Counted from the first letter of the stretch, positions 8,847 to 19,005 are shown. The stretch is DNA of 64,000 nucleotides from a bacterium (GCA_016703065.1 JADJCU010000001.1:124001-188000), one strand, 5' to 3'. Notes: generated from the letters alone by a model not told the origin. Made by a program: numbers and translations.

Positions 8847-11800
8847 CTACTTCAACAATAGCACCTTGCGCGTAGCCGTGACTCCGCTCAGGGCGTCAAG
8901 CCGAGCAAAGTAAATCCCTGTCGCCAAGTTCTCTGCGTCGAAACTCACAGAGTGCTCGCCCGCCTGCATCGAACCGCTTGCCAGCGTCGCCACCTCACGG
9001 CCCATGATGTCAAACAGCTTCAGGGTAACGGGACTCTGCTGCGGCAAATGAAAGCGGAACGTCGTCTGCGAGTTGAATGGATTCGGGTAGTTCTGCAGCA
9101 GCGTAAATTCGCGCGGCGCGCCAATTGGCTCTTCGCCTGCCGAAGCCGGAGGATCATCCGTTGTGAACCGAATCGCACGGCCGTCGCGCACCGGCGCGGC
9201 GCCCGCCGCATAGTGCAGCTGGAACTCATATTGCACACCCGTCGATCCGTCGCTATTCTCAATTCCGATTGCCGCTTCAACCCGACCCGTGTAATCTTCG
9301 AACATGATCTCGATGATGCTGTTGCCCAAGCTATCCGCATTTACCGCCGGATTGTAGATCTGAAGCTGAAACGTCGCCCGTCCGTCATTCCAATACTCCG
9401 GGACGTCATCCCACTGTATGATCACGCGCCCATTCCCCGTGTCCTCGTAGTACCACACGCCGCCGCCGTTTTCCGGACGGAAATCCTGAAAGAACGCCGC
9501 AATGTAGTTGTCCGGTGCGCCCGTCAGAGGTATCGGCCAACGGCTCCAGTTGTTTGTACACGGCGTGCCAACCTCAACATGGCCATTCGCGCTGATCATA
9601 ATTTCGTTCTCCGCCACTCCATAAAACTGCATCGAGAACGGCAGGGTCTGCGACACACATCCGTCTGCGGTTAAGGGCAGCTCTGTACCAAGTCCGTCCG
9701 CAATCTCCACCCAATCATATACCGGACCGCCGAAGTCCAAATCATCATAGGCCATGTAGCCGTAGGCATCGGGACTCGTCGGACCAACCAACTCGGAGTA
9801 TCCCAAGTCAACCCGCAGAGTATTGAATTCCGGAGTGAGAGTCTGTGATAGATAAGCTGTCTCGAACATCTCAATATTGTCGCCGGCCACGAACTCCTGT
9901 ACGCCAACATACATCTCCTGAAAATCCGCTTCTCCGTTCGCGTCCGTGTAAATCGTGATGCCGCTGAGCGGATGGCGCACTTGCACGTCAGGAGTGCGAA
10001 CACCGTTAGGATCAAAGACGGTGACCAGCAAGTTGGCGCCGGCGACCTGCGACATGGTCAATGATCCTTCGTCCACCTGGCCTGCGGCGATGTTAATCTG
10101 GCGATCCACCCGGCCATAGCCAAATTTCTCAAATGAACCAATATATTCTCCCGGCATCAGGAATAGCTGATAAGCCCCGTCCTCGTCCGTCCAAACCGGA
10201 TGCGCGCCCGCCACAGTGATGCGCACGCTGTCCAGCGCCTGACCACCGGGATTCGCCGTCACGGTTCCCGCCACCGAACCCATGTCGTCCATACCGTTTC
10301 CAATCGCCGGCGGCATCCGCAGCTTGCCGAATCCCCAGGTCGTATCCGGACCAAAATCGCCCGCATCGAGTGCGCCGCCCACAAGTACCTGATAGACTTC
10401 TTCCGGTGTGATTCCCGGGAACGCCGAGTAGATCACAGCCAACGCTCCGCCCACGTGCGGTGTTGCGCCAGATGTCCCGCCAATCGAACTCGTGCCGCAG
10501 GTACCCGATACGCTCTGCACACTCGTCGGAGAACTAATATCCGGTTTCAGTAATCCGTGACTGCCGTTGGCCCAAGGGTAGTCTTCAAATTCCGCGGGAT
10601 ACGCGCTCGGAGTGCCGGCGGGACCACACCACGGCATGCGCGGCTGAACGCAGATATCCTGACGCGACCAGGCCGAAGGGCCGACTCCGCTCTGATTGTA
10701 GAAGCTGCCATCCGCATTATAACCCGCAACAGCAACGATCGAACTTACGCCGCCTTGTTGATCGTGTCCATCCGTCATTGCAGGAGGTGGACAATCTGAC
10801 GGCGCTGCACACGACATCGGCCGCACATTCGACGTCCCCGCATTGCCGGTCGAATTTGAGTGAATGATTCCCGCCGCAAGCTCCATTTCCGAGATCCAGC
10901 GATGCCCGACGCGATTCGGACATTCGCGGATATCTGGACTGGTCGACGTGCATTCGCTCTGCTTGAAACTAAGACTCGCTGAAATGACGTTGACTCCCAT
11001 CTCCACTGCGTACTGACTCGACTCGAAGACTGAGCCCTGAGTTATGTAGCTTCGAAGCACCAGGAGCTTCGCCTCCGGGGCCATGGCAACCGTATCGTCA
11101 ACTGAAACACCAACATTGGAGCAGATCACCGACGCCGTGCGCGTGCCGTGGTATGAGGCTTCGGCGTTTGACACGTCATTGTTGTTGTCGTCAAAGTTCC
11201 AGCCGTAAAAGTCATCGGCGTACCCATTGCCGTCGTCATCAATACTGTTCGTCTCCCCAGCATCCAACACGCCGTTACCGTTCAAATCCTCGCCGGGATT
11301 GAACCAGATGCGCCCGTTGAACTTCGCGCACCCCGCGAAATTGACTCCCGAGTCCTTATGGCCGACAAGCACGCCCTGGCCGCGCGCGCCGTACTGGGCC
11401 CACACCGCAGGTGTTCCCGTCTCGATCACGCCCCAGCCGTTGTCCAGCGTATTCTCATAGGCCGGATCGTGCGAGATGTAAATCACCTCTGGATAATCTG
11501 ACACAAGCCTGTCGATGACCTGCCGCTGCGCCTTCAGGCGAATCGAGTTGATAATCCACAAAGGCCGCAACAGCGTGACCTCGCCGCGCTTTTCCGCGTC
11601 TTGCAGGTCCGACATCACCTTGCCGCTCATCTGTGCAAACCGTTCTTTCAGAACTTCCACGACATACGCGCGGCGCTGGTCCATCGGCAGCGCCTTCGCC
11701 TCGGGATAGACCTCATCCATCGTCAGTCGGTGATCCAGATATACAATCACAGGGACGTCGTCTGTTGCCTTGGACGCTGCCAAAACATCCGGCAGCAGCG

Positions 11801-11873
11801 GTGAAAGCTCAGCCGCCCGGATGCTTGACCAGCCCGTCAGAGTGAGCAAGAGGAACAAAGTGATCTGTCGCAT
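8847..11873 (-). CDS. Secreted subtilisin-like (S8) serine protease with sorting tail
   Basis: 1008 residues from the ATG at 11873, which opens on a signal peptide (MRQITLFLLLTLTG). A propeptide-like region covers residues 40-135. The S8 catalytic domain shows Asp174 (GHKDSG), His242 (YHGTRTA), the oxyanion Asn344 (STGNAG) and Ser468 (GGTSGATPH). An acidic insert between Asp and His (about 195-235, with DLNGNGVLDAGE and DDDGNGYADD) looks calcium-binding. It is followed by a carboxypeptidase-regulatory-like domain (about 525-600), a beta-sandwich region and a type A sorting domain (LQNYPNPFNSQTT, ending ATRKVLLLK). It should be exported and act on extracellular protein. The gene diverges from the glycosyltransferase gene starting at 11945. 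Confidence 0.92.
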   Translation of the reverse strand: MRQITLFLLLTLTGWSSIRAAELSPLLPDVLAASKATDDVPVIVYLDHRLTMDEVYPEAKALPMDQRRAYVVEVLKERFAQMSGKVMSDLQDAEKRGEVTLLRPLWIINSIRLKAQRQVIDRLVSDYPEVIYISHDPAYENTLDNGWGVIETGTPAVWAQYGARGQGVLVGHKDSGVNFAGCAKFNGRIWFNPGEDLNGNGVLDAGETNSIDDDGNGYADDFYGWNFDDNNNDVSNAEASYHGTRTASVICSNVGVSVDDTVAMAPEAKLLVLRSYITQGSVFESSQYAVEMGVNVISASLSFKQSECTSTSPDIRECPNRVGHRWISEMELAAGIIHSNSTGNAGTSNVRPMSCAAPSDCPPPAMTDGHDQQGGVSSIVAVAGYNADGSFYNQSGVGPSAWSRQDICVQPRMPWCGPAGTPSAYPAEFEDYPWANGSHGLLKPDISSPTSVQSVSGTCGTSSIGGTSGATPHVGGALAVIYSAFPGITPEEVYQVLVGGALDAGDFGPDTTWGFGKLRMPPAIGNGMDDMGSVAGTVTANPGGQALDSVRITVAGAHPVWTDEDGAYQLFLMPGEYIGSFEKFGYGRVDRQINIAAGQVDEGSLTMSQVAGANLLVTVFDPNGVRTPDVQVRHPLSGITIYTDANGEADFQEMYVGVQEFVAGDNIEMFETAYLSQTLTPEFNTLRVDLGYSELVGPTSPDAYGYMAYDDLDFGGPVYDWVEIADGLGTELPLTADGCVSQTLPFSMQFYGVAENEIMISANGHVEVGTPCTNNWSRWPIPLTGAPDNYIAAFFQDFRPENGGGVWYYEDTGNGRVIIQWDDVPEYWNDGRATFQLQIYNPAVNADSLGNSIIEIMFEDYTGRVEAAIGIENSDGSTGVQYEFQLHYAAGAAPVRDGRAIRFTTDDPPASAGEEPIGAPREFTLLQNYPNPFNSQTTFRFHLPQQSPVTLKLFDIMGREVATLASGSMQAGEHSVSFDAENLATGIYFARLDALSGVTATRKVLLLK

Positions 11874-11944
11874 GGGTACCCCCAAGGGTGTGCTCGATTC
11901 GTGAAACAATGGATTCTGTATCGGGAGTTTTCTATATTCGGAGT

Positions 11945-13864
11945 ATGCGAAATCTGTTGAAAGACCCGTGGCTGTGGCTGTTGCTTGCGTTGGCCATAGC
12001 CCTGCGCGTCTGGCACCTCGTCCACGCGCAGGTCAGCCCCACATTCCTGAATCCGGCGGTCGATCCGCTCTGGTACCATCAGGCCGCCGAACGCGTCGCG
12101 CACGGCTACTACGGACCGTGGCCGCTGTTTCGTGCGCCGCTCTATCCAGCGCTGCTCGGCTGGGTCTATCGCTTCGTCGAGAATGATCGGCTTTGGGCGC
12201 GCATACTGAACATCATCTGCCAGGCCGCTGCACTCGCGGTGATCTATCACACGGCCCGCACCCACTTCGGCAGGCTCGCGGCCGTCGTTACGGCACTGCT
12301 CTGCTGCGTCAACGGAATGCTGATCTTCTTCAGCGCGGAGATACTCTCGACAAGCCTTGAAGTCTTGATGGCCGCGCTCGCAATGTGGAGCACGCTCGCT
12401 CTCCGCAAATCGCCGTCGCGAAATCAAGCCGTTATCACCGGAATCGTCTGGGGCCTCGCTGCGATCACCCGCCCCAATTTCCTGCTCGTTGCGCCCGTCG
12501 CACTCGCGGTGGCGCTTTGGCCTGTCTGGCGGCAGACTGCGAGAATGACCGCGCTCACCGGTCTCGTCGCGCTCTTTGTACCAGTCATTCCTGTGACGCT
12601 CGCCAATCTGTTTATGGGCGGCGAACCTGTGCTCATTGCGACACAGGGCGGCGTAAACTTCTGGATCGGCAATAACCCCAACGCGGACGGGATTTCGTCC
12701 ATCTTGCCCCAGTCCGATCGGTTCTGGACATTGGATAAGGCGACCGCGATTGCCGAACGGGACGCTGGGCGGAAAATGAAACCCGGCGCGCTTTCCGACT
12801 ACTACTATGACAAGGGCCTGGACTATCTGCTCACAAATCCGGGACCTGCAGCATCTCTTATGTTACGAAAGACGGCTCTGTTTTTCAACCGTTTCGAGGG
12901 CTCGAACAACAAACACATAGCCTACTATGCGGCGCAAACCCCGGGCCTATCGTGGCTAATTGCGTTGAATCTTGCGCTTCTGTTGCCACTCGCGATCTTG
13001 GGCATTTGGGCCACACCGCGAACCGAGGCACGCGCCCTCTGGCTAATCAGTCTGACCTATGCTGCTACGGTCATCATGTTCTTCATCGCCAGCCGTTTTC
13101 GCATGCCGGTTGTGCCTTGGCTCTGTGTGCTCGCCGGGACAGGCATCGCCGGCTGGTCCGCCCTGACGCCAAAGATCAAGGCAACCTCCGCCGGTCTCGC
13201 CGCAGTTGTCCTGCTGTTCGCAGTGGTCAATCCCTACCATGCCCAAGAGGCGCCCTTGGGCGCCGCCCGCTATATGGACGGCAATGCCTACTTGGCGATG
13301 GGAAAGCTCGACTCCGCAGAAGTCTGTTTCACTGACGCAATGAACGATGCAGGTTCACGGGAGTTGGCACAGCTGAACCTCGGTGTCATCGTACAGAAGC
13401 ATAAACGATACCGCGACGCGATGAACATCTATGGACGAATGTTGCGTGAATACCCGGAATCGCTCCCTGCGCTGAACAACTTTGGCGTCTCCGCCGAGCA
13501 GATGCACGATACGGCGCGCGCTTTGGATGCCTATCAGCGTGCATTTTACCTCGACAGCACGTATGCGGATTCCCGGGAGAATCTGGCGCGGCTTCTGATC
13601 GCTGTCGGACGCAGACATCTGCGCTGGCTTAGGCCATGGGACGCGCGGGAACCGCTCCTGCAGAGCATTGAGGTCCTGCCTAATCCCGAAAGCTACTACT
13701 TCCTTGCCCTGTCTCACTCATGGCAAGGCGAAAACGAAACCGCATCGAGCTACCTGAGCCGCGCACTCGATCTCAAGCCCGACTACGGACCCGCAATCAA
13801 TTTGATGAAGATGATCCGCGCTGCCGGAGTTGACGAGCCAGTTCGAGTGCCGGTGCGAGAGTAG
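11945..13864 (+). CDS. Membrane glycosyltransferase (GT-C/PMT-like) with TPR tail
   Basis: 639 residues from the ATG at 11945 (GGAG 5 bases upstream). About the first 420 residues are multi-spanning membrane protein of the PMT_2/GT-C type. The first loop has the expected acidic residue (NPAVDPLWYHQAA), followed by FRAPLYPALLGW and a long run of hydrophobic helices. From about residue 435 to the end there are tetratricopeptide repeats (GNAYLAMGKLDSAEVCFTDA; NLGVIVQKHKRYRDAMNIYG; NNFGVSAEQMHDTARALDAY). Such enzymes transfer sugars from polyprenyl-phosphate donors at the periplasmic face. Its 3' end overlaps the convergent gene by 68 bases, and that partner is also a membrane-plus-TPR protein. 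Confidence 0.8.
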   Translation: MRNLLKDPWLWLLLALAIALRVWHLVHAQVSPTFLNPAVDPLWYHQAAERVAHGYYGPWPLFRAPLYPALLGWVYRFVENDRLWARILNIICQAAALAVIYHTARTHFGRLAAVVTALLCCVNGMLIFFSAEILSTSLEVLMAALAMWSTLALRKSPSRNQAVITGIVWGLAAITRPNFLLVAPVALAVALWPVWRQTARMTALTGLVALFVPVIPVTLANLFMGGEPVLIATQGGVNFWIGNNPNADGISSILPQSDRFWTLDKATAIAERDAGRKMKPGALSDYYYDKGLDYLLTNPGPAASLMLRKTALFFNRFEGSNNKHIAYYAAQTPGLSWLIALNLALLLPLAILGIWATPRTEARALWLISLTYAATVIMFFIASRFRMPVVPWLCVLAGTGIAGWSALTPKIKATSAGLAAVVLLFAVVNPYHAQEAPLGAARYMDGNAYLAMGKLDSAEVCFTDAMNDAGSRELAQLNLGVIVQKHKRYRDAMNIYGRMLREYPESLPALNNFGVSAEQMHDTARALDAYQRAFYLDSTYADSRENLARLLIAVGRRHLRWLRPWDAREPLLQSIEVLPNPESYYFLALSHSWQGENETASSYLSRALDLKPDYGPAINLMKMIRAAGVDEPVRVPVRE

Positions 13865-15665
13865 AGTCGACTTCAAGCGCTCGGCCTACCGCGCGCTCCG
13901 CTTCCGCGTATTTGCCAAGCCTGGCTAACAGCAGCGCGAGGTTCGAATGGGCCTCGGCGCGTCCGGGATTCAGAGACAGCGCCGCTTCTTGCATAAACAG
14001 CGCACGCTTGTTGTCGCCCGCCTCCATTGTGTGACCCGCCGCCTGCTCCAGAAGCGGTATCCAGTCCGTGGACGATCGGTTCATCACAAGTCTGTAGAGT
14101 CGCCACTGCTGCCGCCAGAGATTGCCGCAGTTGATCACCGTCATGCGATGCGGCCACACCGGCTTGTTCTCGGCGAAGGTTTTCACGAGTAGACTATCCG
14201 TCACGTCAAGGTGAAGCCAGACGCTGTCCCGCTGCATCAGGTAGAACTCGACCAACAGCGATTTTAACGCGCCCGAAGTCGAGGCCGTAAAAAACTCGTA
14301 GCGATCCCACGTCGAATGAAGGTCTATCGCCTGCCGCCGGGTCGTCATGACAAGCGGCGTCCCGGCGTGAGCGAGCAACCGGGACGTGTGCTGCGTTGTC
14401 TCGACATATCGACCGTAGACCAACGCCGCCGAGCTTAGCGTCTGGACGACGCAAATCATCAGGACGGCGGCGAAAGCTCGCGACGATGCGATATCTGCCT
14501 GCTTCAGCGCGATGACCAAAAGCGGCAATGCGAACATGAGCAGTCGCGCTCCCCAGTGGACACCGCTCGAAACCGGCATCAGCAATACTCCCAGAATCAA
14601 CGCAGCGATGGCATAGGTCATCGCTCTTGTTTTGCGCGCCTCCGGCGACACGATCAGCAGCATAACCCACGGCAGCGCGAAGAATAGCGAGCCGCAGGTC
14701 ACCAGCGCAAACACCGGCAAATCCGCTCCCCAGACCACGCGAACACACCATGCGGCGAAGAGCATTGCTCCGGCCCATCCCGCAGCCAGTGCCGCCTTTG
14801 ACTCTCTGCGCCGATCGAGCGCCCAAACAGAAACGGCCAGCACTGACAACACAAGAATCGAGACGAGAGCGTTTGATCCAAGCGCGAACAGTGTATCATA
14901 TACTGCGCGCGCCCGCGATGCAATGTATGCTCCGAACTCCGACCAGGCAGGAAGGTGATGATTCAGAGCGGACTGCCTGAAGAAGTCCGCAGGACCTGGA
15001 AGCGCAATCAGGATAGCTATGGAAACCGTATAGGCTGCCGCAAAGACCGCGAGTTCTCGATACCGCCGATCAAAGAGCAACGCTACTCCGGCTAACAGGA
15101 CAAGAACACCGTGGTCGAGCCGAAACGCGGTACCGACCGCAAGGAGAACTGCTCCGGCCGCAATTCGGCTACTTGTTCTTCGCTCACCATCAAACACGAA
15201 CAGCATCGACGGAAACGACAACATGAGGGCCAGTAGATGCTCCCACGGGACCAATCCATAGAATGTCAGCGGGAGTAGCAGGAAACCCCATGTGACGCCC
15301 CACGAAAACAACAACCACGCAGCAGCGATAGCGAGCACCGTTGAAACCGCAATGAGGCCTTTGTGCGAAAGGACCGTTTCGAGGCCAACCCAGGCTCGGA
15401 CGTACGGCGAGAAGCCCGGTTTGGCCCCACCCTCAGCCGGTTCGGCAAACGGCGGCACAAGCACAGCATTAGCGTGTTGAAAGCCCAGTGCCGAACGCAA
15501 CTCGCCGTAGGGAATCGGCGACTTCCAAACGCCGCTGCCCTCCTGAGCTGCAAGGCTCTTGATGGCATCATCGATCGTCCATGAACCGGCCGGCATCAGT
15601 ATTGCCAAAGCAGCCAGTCCAATCGACCAGATTATCAGTGCGCCGCGCGCAGTTTGTAAACGCAT
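13797..15665 (-). CDS. Polytopic membrane protein with C-terminal TPR
   Basis: 622 residues. About 10-12 hydrophobic segments cover residues 8-430, with a periplasmic loop after the first (WTIDDAIKSLAAQEG), a layout like GT-C mannosyltransferase-type proteins. A soluble stretch follows, and then a short TPR unit near the C-terminus (AGDNKRALFMQEAALSLNPG, then RAEAHSNLALLLARLGKYAE). No catalytic motif is certain, so it may be a glycosyltransferase relative or a scaffold. The start ATG has GAGAAG upstream. It lies after a terminator hairpin, so it is probably transcribed separately from the surface operon. Its end overlaps the convergent gene. Confidence 0.7.
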   Translation of the reverse strand: MRLQTARGALIIWSIGLAALAILMPAGSWTIDDAIKSLAAQEGSGVWKSPIPYGELRSALGFQHANAVLVPPFAEPAEGGAKPGFSPYVRAWVGLETVLSHKGLIAVSTVLAIAAAWLLFSWGVTWGFLLLPLTFYGLVPWEHLLALMLSFPSMLFVFDGERRTSSRIAAGAVLLAVGTAFRLDHGVLVLLAGVALLFDRRYRELAVFAAAYTVSIAILIALPGPADFFRQSALNHHLPAWSEFGAYIASRARAVYDTLFALGSNALVSILVLSVLAVSVWALDRRRESKAALAAGWAGAMLFAAWCVRVVWGADLPVFALVTCGSLFFALPWVMLLIVSPEARKTRAMTYAIAALILGVLLMPVSSGVHWGARLLMFALPLLVIALKQADIASSRAFAAVLMICVVQTLSSAALVYGRYVETTQHTSRLLAHAGTPLVMTTRRQAIDLHSTWDRYEFFTASTSGALKSLLVEFYLMQRDSVWLHLDVTDSLLVKTFAENKPVWPHRMTVINCGNLWRQQWRLYRLVMNRSSTDWIPLLEQAAGHTMEAGDNKRALFMQEAALSLNPGRAEAHSNLALLLARLGKYAEAERAVGRALEVDSTLAPALELARQLRQRGSSSSN

Positions 15666-15681
15666 AGTCTTCTCGCGAAAA

Positions 15682-15710
15682 TGAGCCGCGGAATTTGCAC
15701 CCGCGGCTCA
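15682..15710 (-). terminator. Terminator at end of the surface operon
   Basis: TGAGCCGCGG pairs with CCGCGGCTCA across a 9-base loop, followed on the minus strand by TTTTCGCG. It lies 29 bases after the stop at 15739. Confidence 0.8.
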
Positions 15711-15738
15711 TTTCACTTACCTGTAGGTGTTGTTCTGC

Positions 15739-17904
15739 CTAATTGCGTTCGTTATTGAACTCAACGTCCAAATTCTGATTGAAGAACAGAAACTGATTTG
15801 CAATCAGCAAGGACATTGCAGGCCGCTCACCTAACAGCGGATGATCATACGTATTATTCTTCATGTAAGCCAGCGGGAACGTAAACAGGGACGAACGGAA
15901 CCGCGGAACAGCCGTGATTCGCACCCGGAAGCCATTCGGTGTTTGCTCAACTTCCCGTTCACCTTCGTACTTGATGAAGTTCGTGCCGCAGGGCAAGTCG
16001 TGCTCTGACGAAAGCGGAATGTAGTTATAAGTGACTTCCAACAGGTCGCTTGTCGTCCATTCGCCCATCAGTTCGTCAGTCGATGCGAAAATGCGCCACT
16101 TCGGTTGCAGAGGATTAGTGGACACGTTGCGAACCAGGATGAAATCCGCTGTCGTATTGCGTGTCACGTTCCGGATCGTTGATGCGTCCAGCAGAGGCTG
16201 ACCCTGTTCACGAGGAATCAGGACGACGAGAGTCGAATCGGACAGGCCCGAATCCACCGCGCAATCGTAAGCCTCTACCACGCTGGGGAACAACTCGCGG
16301 TTGCTCGTGCTCGAAACGTAGTTGTAGATCGTCGTCGAGAAGTCAAAACTCTCGGCATCCGCCCCGCGGCCAAACGCTTCGATCTCCGGCGGGAACCCCA
16401 CGGAACTGCCCATGTAGCGCAAGCGGCCGGTCATGGCCGAATCTATCTCGAGATCCGGGAATTGCTGGTCACTCGCCACAGCGCCGGAAAAGTCCGCCCG
16501 TCCTGCCTGGGCAATACTATTCGCATCCTGCGCGCCGGTGTACGGAGTCTTGCTGCGGACTGAGTCAATATTGAAGTAGTCTCTCAGGAATACGCTGGCG
16601 TCACCCGCCGGGGGAATCTTCAATGACTCATTGAAGATGCGGCGTCCGGTGATCCAAAGACTGCCGCCGACGCTCAGATAATCGGCGAGCACCTGTGCAT
16701 ACAGAGTTGCACTGCTAACTCGGGCGGGATCGCTGTCGTCGTCAATGATCCACACTAAGTCGAATTGACTGATCAAGGCATACGGAATCGGCGCGCTGCT
16801 CCGGTTCGTGTACCAGAAAATGTCATCATACACGAAGGAAGCGATCGGCTCCGCGTCAGGTGGCTGGGCGTACGGCGCCAGCTCATTCGCGATTTCACAG
16901 GCTTCCCGAACCACTCCGCCTTGACCGTCTACCCCGCGATAAAATGCCATGAGCGTGTCCGGATGTATGCCGCCGCGATTATACTCAACCGCCGTGGGCG
17001 TATCGTTCTCAGCTACGATCATGATCCGCTGACTGAATGTCGGCTTTTCAACCGTAAAATGCGCTTTCGCGATCCCGTCGGCCGTTGTCAGACCGTCGTC
17101 GCGCACACGCACAAAGAACGTATAGTCACCTGACTCCAGCCCATACAATGCAATCTGTGTATCATCATTCCAGTTCGTCCACCCTTCGCGGTAGCCCACA
17201 ACCCGGTTGCTGTCGTCATACACAGGAAACCCGACTGTATCATCCGGCAGCCGAACAAGGGCGTAACTGAACTCCAGCGGAATGAGGTAGCCGATTCTCG
17301 AATCGGGATCCTCGCCTGTCCAAAGCAACCGAAGACCCGGATACGTCGTCGAAATAGTGTCGCCGACAAGCTGTGTGTCCGCCAGAATGATCTCCGGATG
17401 ATAGTCCGCGTCAGTGCTCAGTGCATATCGAATACCGGGAGTCAGCGGCGCCTGATTGTACCGGAAAAAGGTCCGGGCCTTATAGTCCGAACGAAGATTC
17501 GAGTTGTCCACCGCCCGGATCAAGAACACGTGCTCACGAAGCGCGCCGCCGGAATCCGCCAACAGAAATATCTGGTGAAACGCAAGCTCGGTGAACCTCC
17601 ATAAGGAGTCCGGCAGATTTGCCATGTAGGCCGCATGTTCAGCCACGCCCGCATGATACGCCGCGATACCCGCCGCCGTTGAGTCATCGTAATACTCAAA
17701 TCCAATGACGAATCCGTCCGCGTCATGGCCCGACCAGAATAGGTACGGCGCGAAACTGAACACCGAGCTGTCAACTGGAACGTTGACAAACCAGACTTCC
17801 GGGCCTTGCGGCGAAGTCTTGGGCTCGTCTGAGAACTTGTCACAACCCGCGAAAACCGCCAACGCGGCGGCCATCAGAAGAATTAGCTTTTGCATGTTTG
17901 ACAT
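15739..17904 (-). CDS. Large lipoprotein of the PorV-linked operon
   Basis: 721 residues from the ATG at 17904 (GGGGAG 4 bases upstream). The lipoprotein signal ends VFAGC (Cys21). The protein is mostly beta-sandwich-like with fibronectin-type stretches: two tandem units (FSFAPYLFWSGHDADGFV; LRLLWTGEDPDSRIGYLI) each begin with a WxGxDxDG-like motif, and the segment GDYTFFVRVRDDG is similar. The middle, residues about 290-450, has an alpha/beta character (QRIMIVAENDTP; FDLVWIIDDD; ADYLSVGGSLWITGRR) resembling a flavodoxin-like or glutamine-amidotransferase-like fold. It starts 15 bases after the PorV gene stop, so the two are tightly coupled. The function is unknown; surface assembly is an inference from context. 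Confidence 0.75.
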   Translation of the reverse strand: MSNMQKLILLMAAALAVFAGCDKFSDEPKTSPQGPEVWFVNVPVDSSVFSFAPYLFWSGHDADGFVIGFEYYDDSTAAGIAAYHAGVAEHAAYMANLPDSLWRFTELAFHQIFLLADSGGALREHVFLIRAVDNSNLRSDYKARTFFRYNQAPLTPGIRYALSTDADYHPEIILADTQLVGDTISTTYPGLRLLWTGEDPDSRIGYLIPLEFSYALVRLPDDTVGFPVYDDSNRVVGYREGWTNWNDDTQIALYGLESGDYTFFVRVRDDGLTTADGIAKAHFTVEKPTFSQRIMIVAENDTPTAVEYNRGGIHPDTLMAFYRGVDGQGGVVREACEIANELAPYAQPPDAEPIASFVYDDIFWYTNRSSAPIPYALISQFDLVWIIDDDSDPARVSSATLYAQVLADYLSVGGSLWITGRRIFNESLKIPPAGDASVFLRDYFNIDSVRSKTPYTGAQDANSIAQAGRADFSGAVASDQQFPDLEIDSAMTGRLRYMGSSVGFPPEIEAFGRGADAESFDFSTTIYNYVSSTSNRELFPSVVEAYDCAVDSGLSDSTLVVLIPREQGQPLLDASTIRNVTRNTTADFILVRNVSTNPLQPKWRIFASTDELMGEWTTSDLLEVTYNYIPLSSEHDLPCGTNFIKYEGEREVEQTPNGFRVRITAVPRFRSSLFTFPLAYMKNNTYDHPLLGERPAMSLLIANQFLFFNQNLDVEFNNERN

Positions 17905-17919
17905 CTTGCTCCCCACGGG

Positions 17920-19005
17920 TTAGAACAACCGCTTGCTGAAGCGGTAGCCCAAAGAGAAACGGTGAATGTTCTCAAGGAATGAGATCCCCGTGAACGCATA
18001 GTCCATGGTCAACCCGGCCTTTGGCAGATTCACGCCCGCGCCGATGGTCGCGCCGTTCCCGAAGAACGTGCCGTTCCGGCTGAACAAGGGATACTCGTAG
18101 TACGGATTGTCGTCCGATGCGTCTTCGCCGCGGTTCACCGTCTCACGATACTCTTCCCAGGACTTACGCGTCCAACCGTTCAACTTCTTGCCCGCGCGCA
18201 GGAAAATCGTATTCATGAATCCGTACTCCAACCCGAAGTTGTATACTTCAAGGTTGTCGTTCGGATGAGACCATGCCACTGAGGCGAGCAGCGAATGAGT
18301 ACCCAAAGAGTCCGACCCGTTCCACCAGTCGCGGTCACTGCTGTTCAACACGTACATCGACCCGCCAAACGTGAAATTCATGGGCAACGGAAATGCTTCT
18401 TCGACGAACTTCATGTCCGGTCCGAAATTCGACGTCAGCATCGCGATGCGCACGCTCTTCCAGCCTGTGTCGTAGTACGTGCCCACGTCTGCCGCCCAGC
18501 CCGTCGCCGATTTGTCCGCGAGCATCTCACTGATAATCTTCAGCGTGCCGCCCACGGAAAACTTGTCGGTCAGCATTTGACTGTACGACAAACCTGCGGC
18601 GAAATCTCCCGCCGTAAACGTCCGGCCTGTGCCCTCCGGCTGCTCAGGAGTCGTCTCTTTCATCTCGTCCGTTGTCAGATAGCTTACTGACGCCGCCATC
18701 GTCCCGTTGAATTTCTCAACCGGCTGAGACACGCCAAGATAGCCGTACTGAACGCCGGCCGCGTAGTCGATCCAGCTCACAACAGCCTGCGGCTGCTCCA
18801 GCCGCGCAAGTGCTCCGGGATTATGCCAGATCGCGCTGCCGTCGTTTGCGACGGCAACGAAGGCTTCGCCCATGCCCACCGCCCGGCAAGAGGGGCTGAT
18901 CTTTAAGAACTGTACGCCGGCGGTGCCAACCTTCGCCTGAGCCCACAACATCGTCGGGGCAACCAGCGCGGCCAGCAATAGTGCGAATAATCGCCAACGC
19001 TTCAT
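17920..19005 (-). CDS. PorV/PorQ-family outer-membrane protein
   Basis: 361 residues from the ATG at 19005 with AAGGATG upstream. Signal peptide, then the family opening (AGVQFLKISPSCRAVGMGEA followed by FVAVANDGSAIWHNPGALA), barrel strands throughout, and an aromatic C-terminus (GYRFSKRLF). In Bacteroidota, PorV is the outer-membrane shuttle that takes type IX cargo from the translocon to the attachment complex. This agrees with the many sorting-domain proteins in the window. It sits between a large secreted protein and a lipoprotein in one operon. Whether it is functional PorV or another member of the UPF0164 family cannot be settled by eye. Confidence 0.88.
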   Translation of the reverse strand: MKRWRLFALLLAALVAPTMLWAQAKVGTAGVQFLKISPSCRAVGMGEAFVAVANDGSAIWHNPGALARLEQPQAVVSWIDYAAGVQYGYLGVSQPVEKFNGTMAASVSYLTTDEMKETTPEQPEGTGRTFTAGDFAAGLSYSQMLTDKFSVGGTLKIISEMLADKSATGWAADVGTYYDTGWKSVRIAMLTSNFGPDMKFVEEAFPLPMNFTFGGSMYVLNSSDRDWWNGSDSLGTHSLLASVAWSHPNDNLEVYNFGLEYGFMNTIFLRAGKKLNGWTRKSWEEYRETVNRGEDASDDNPYYEYPLFSRNGTFFGNGATIGAGVNLPKAGLTMDYAFTGISFLENIHRFSLGYRFSKRLF

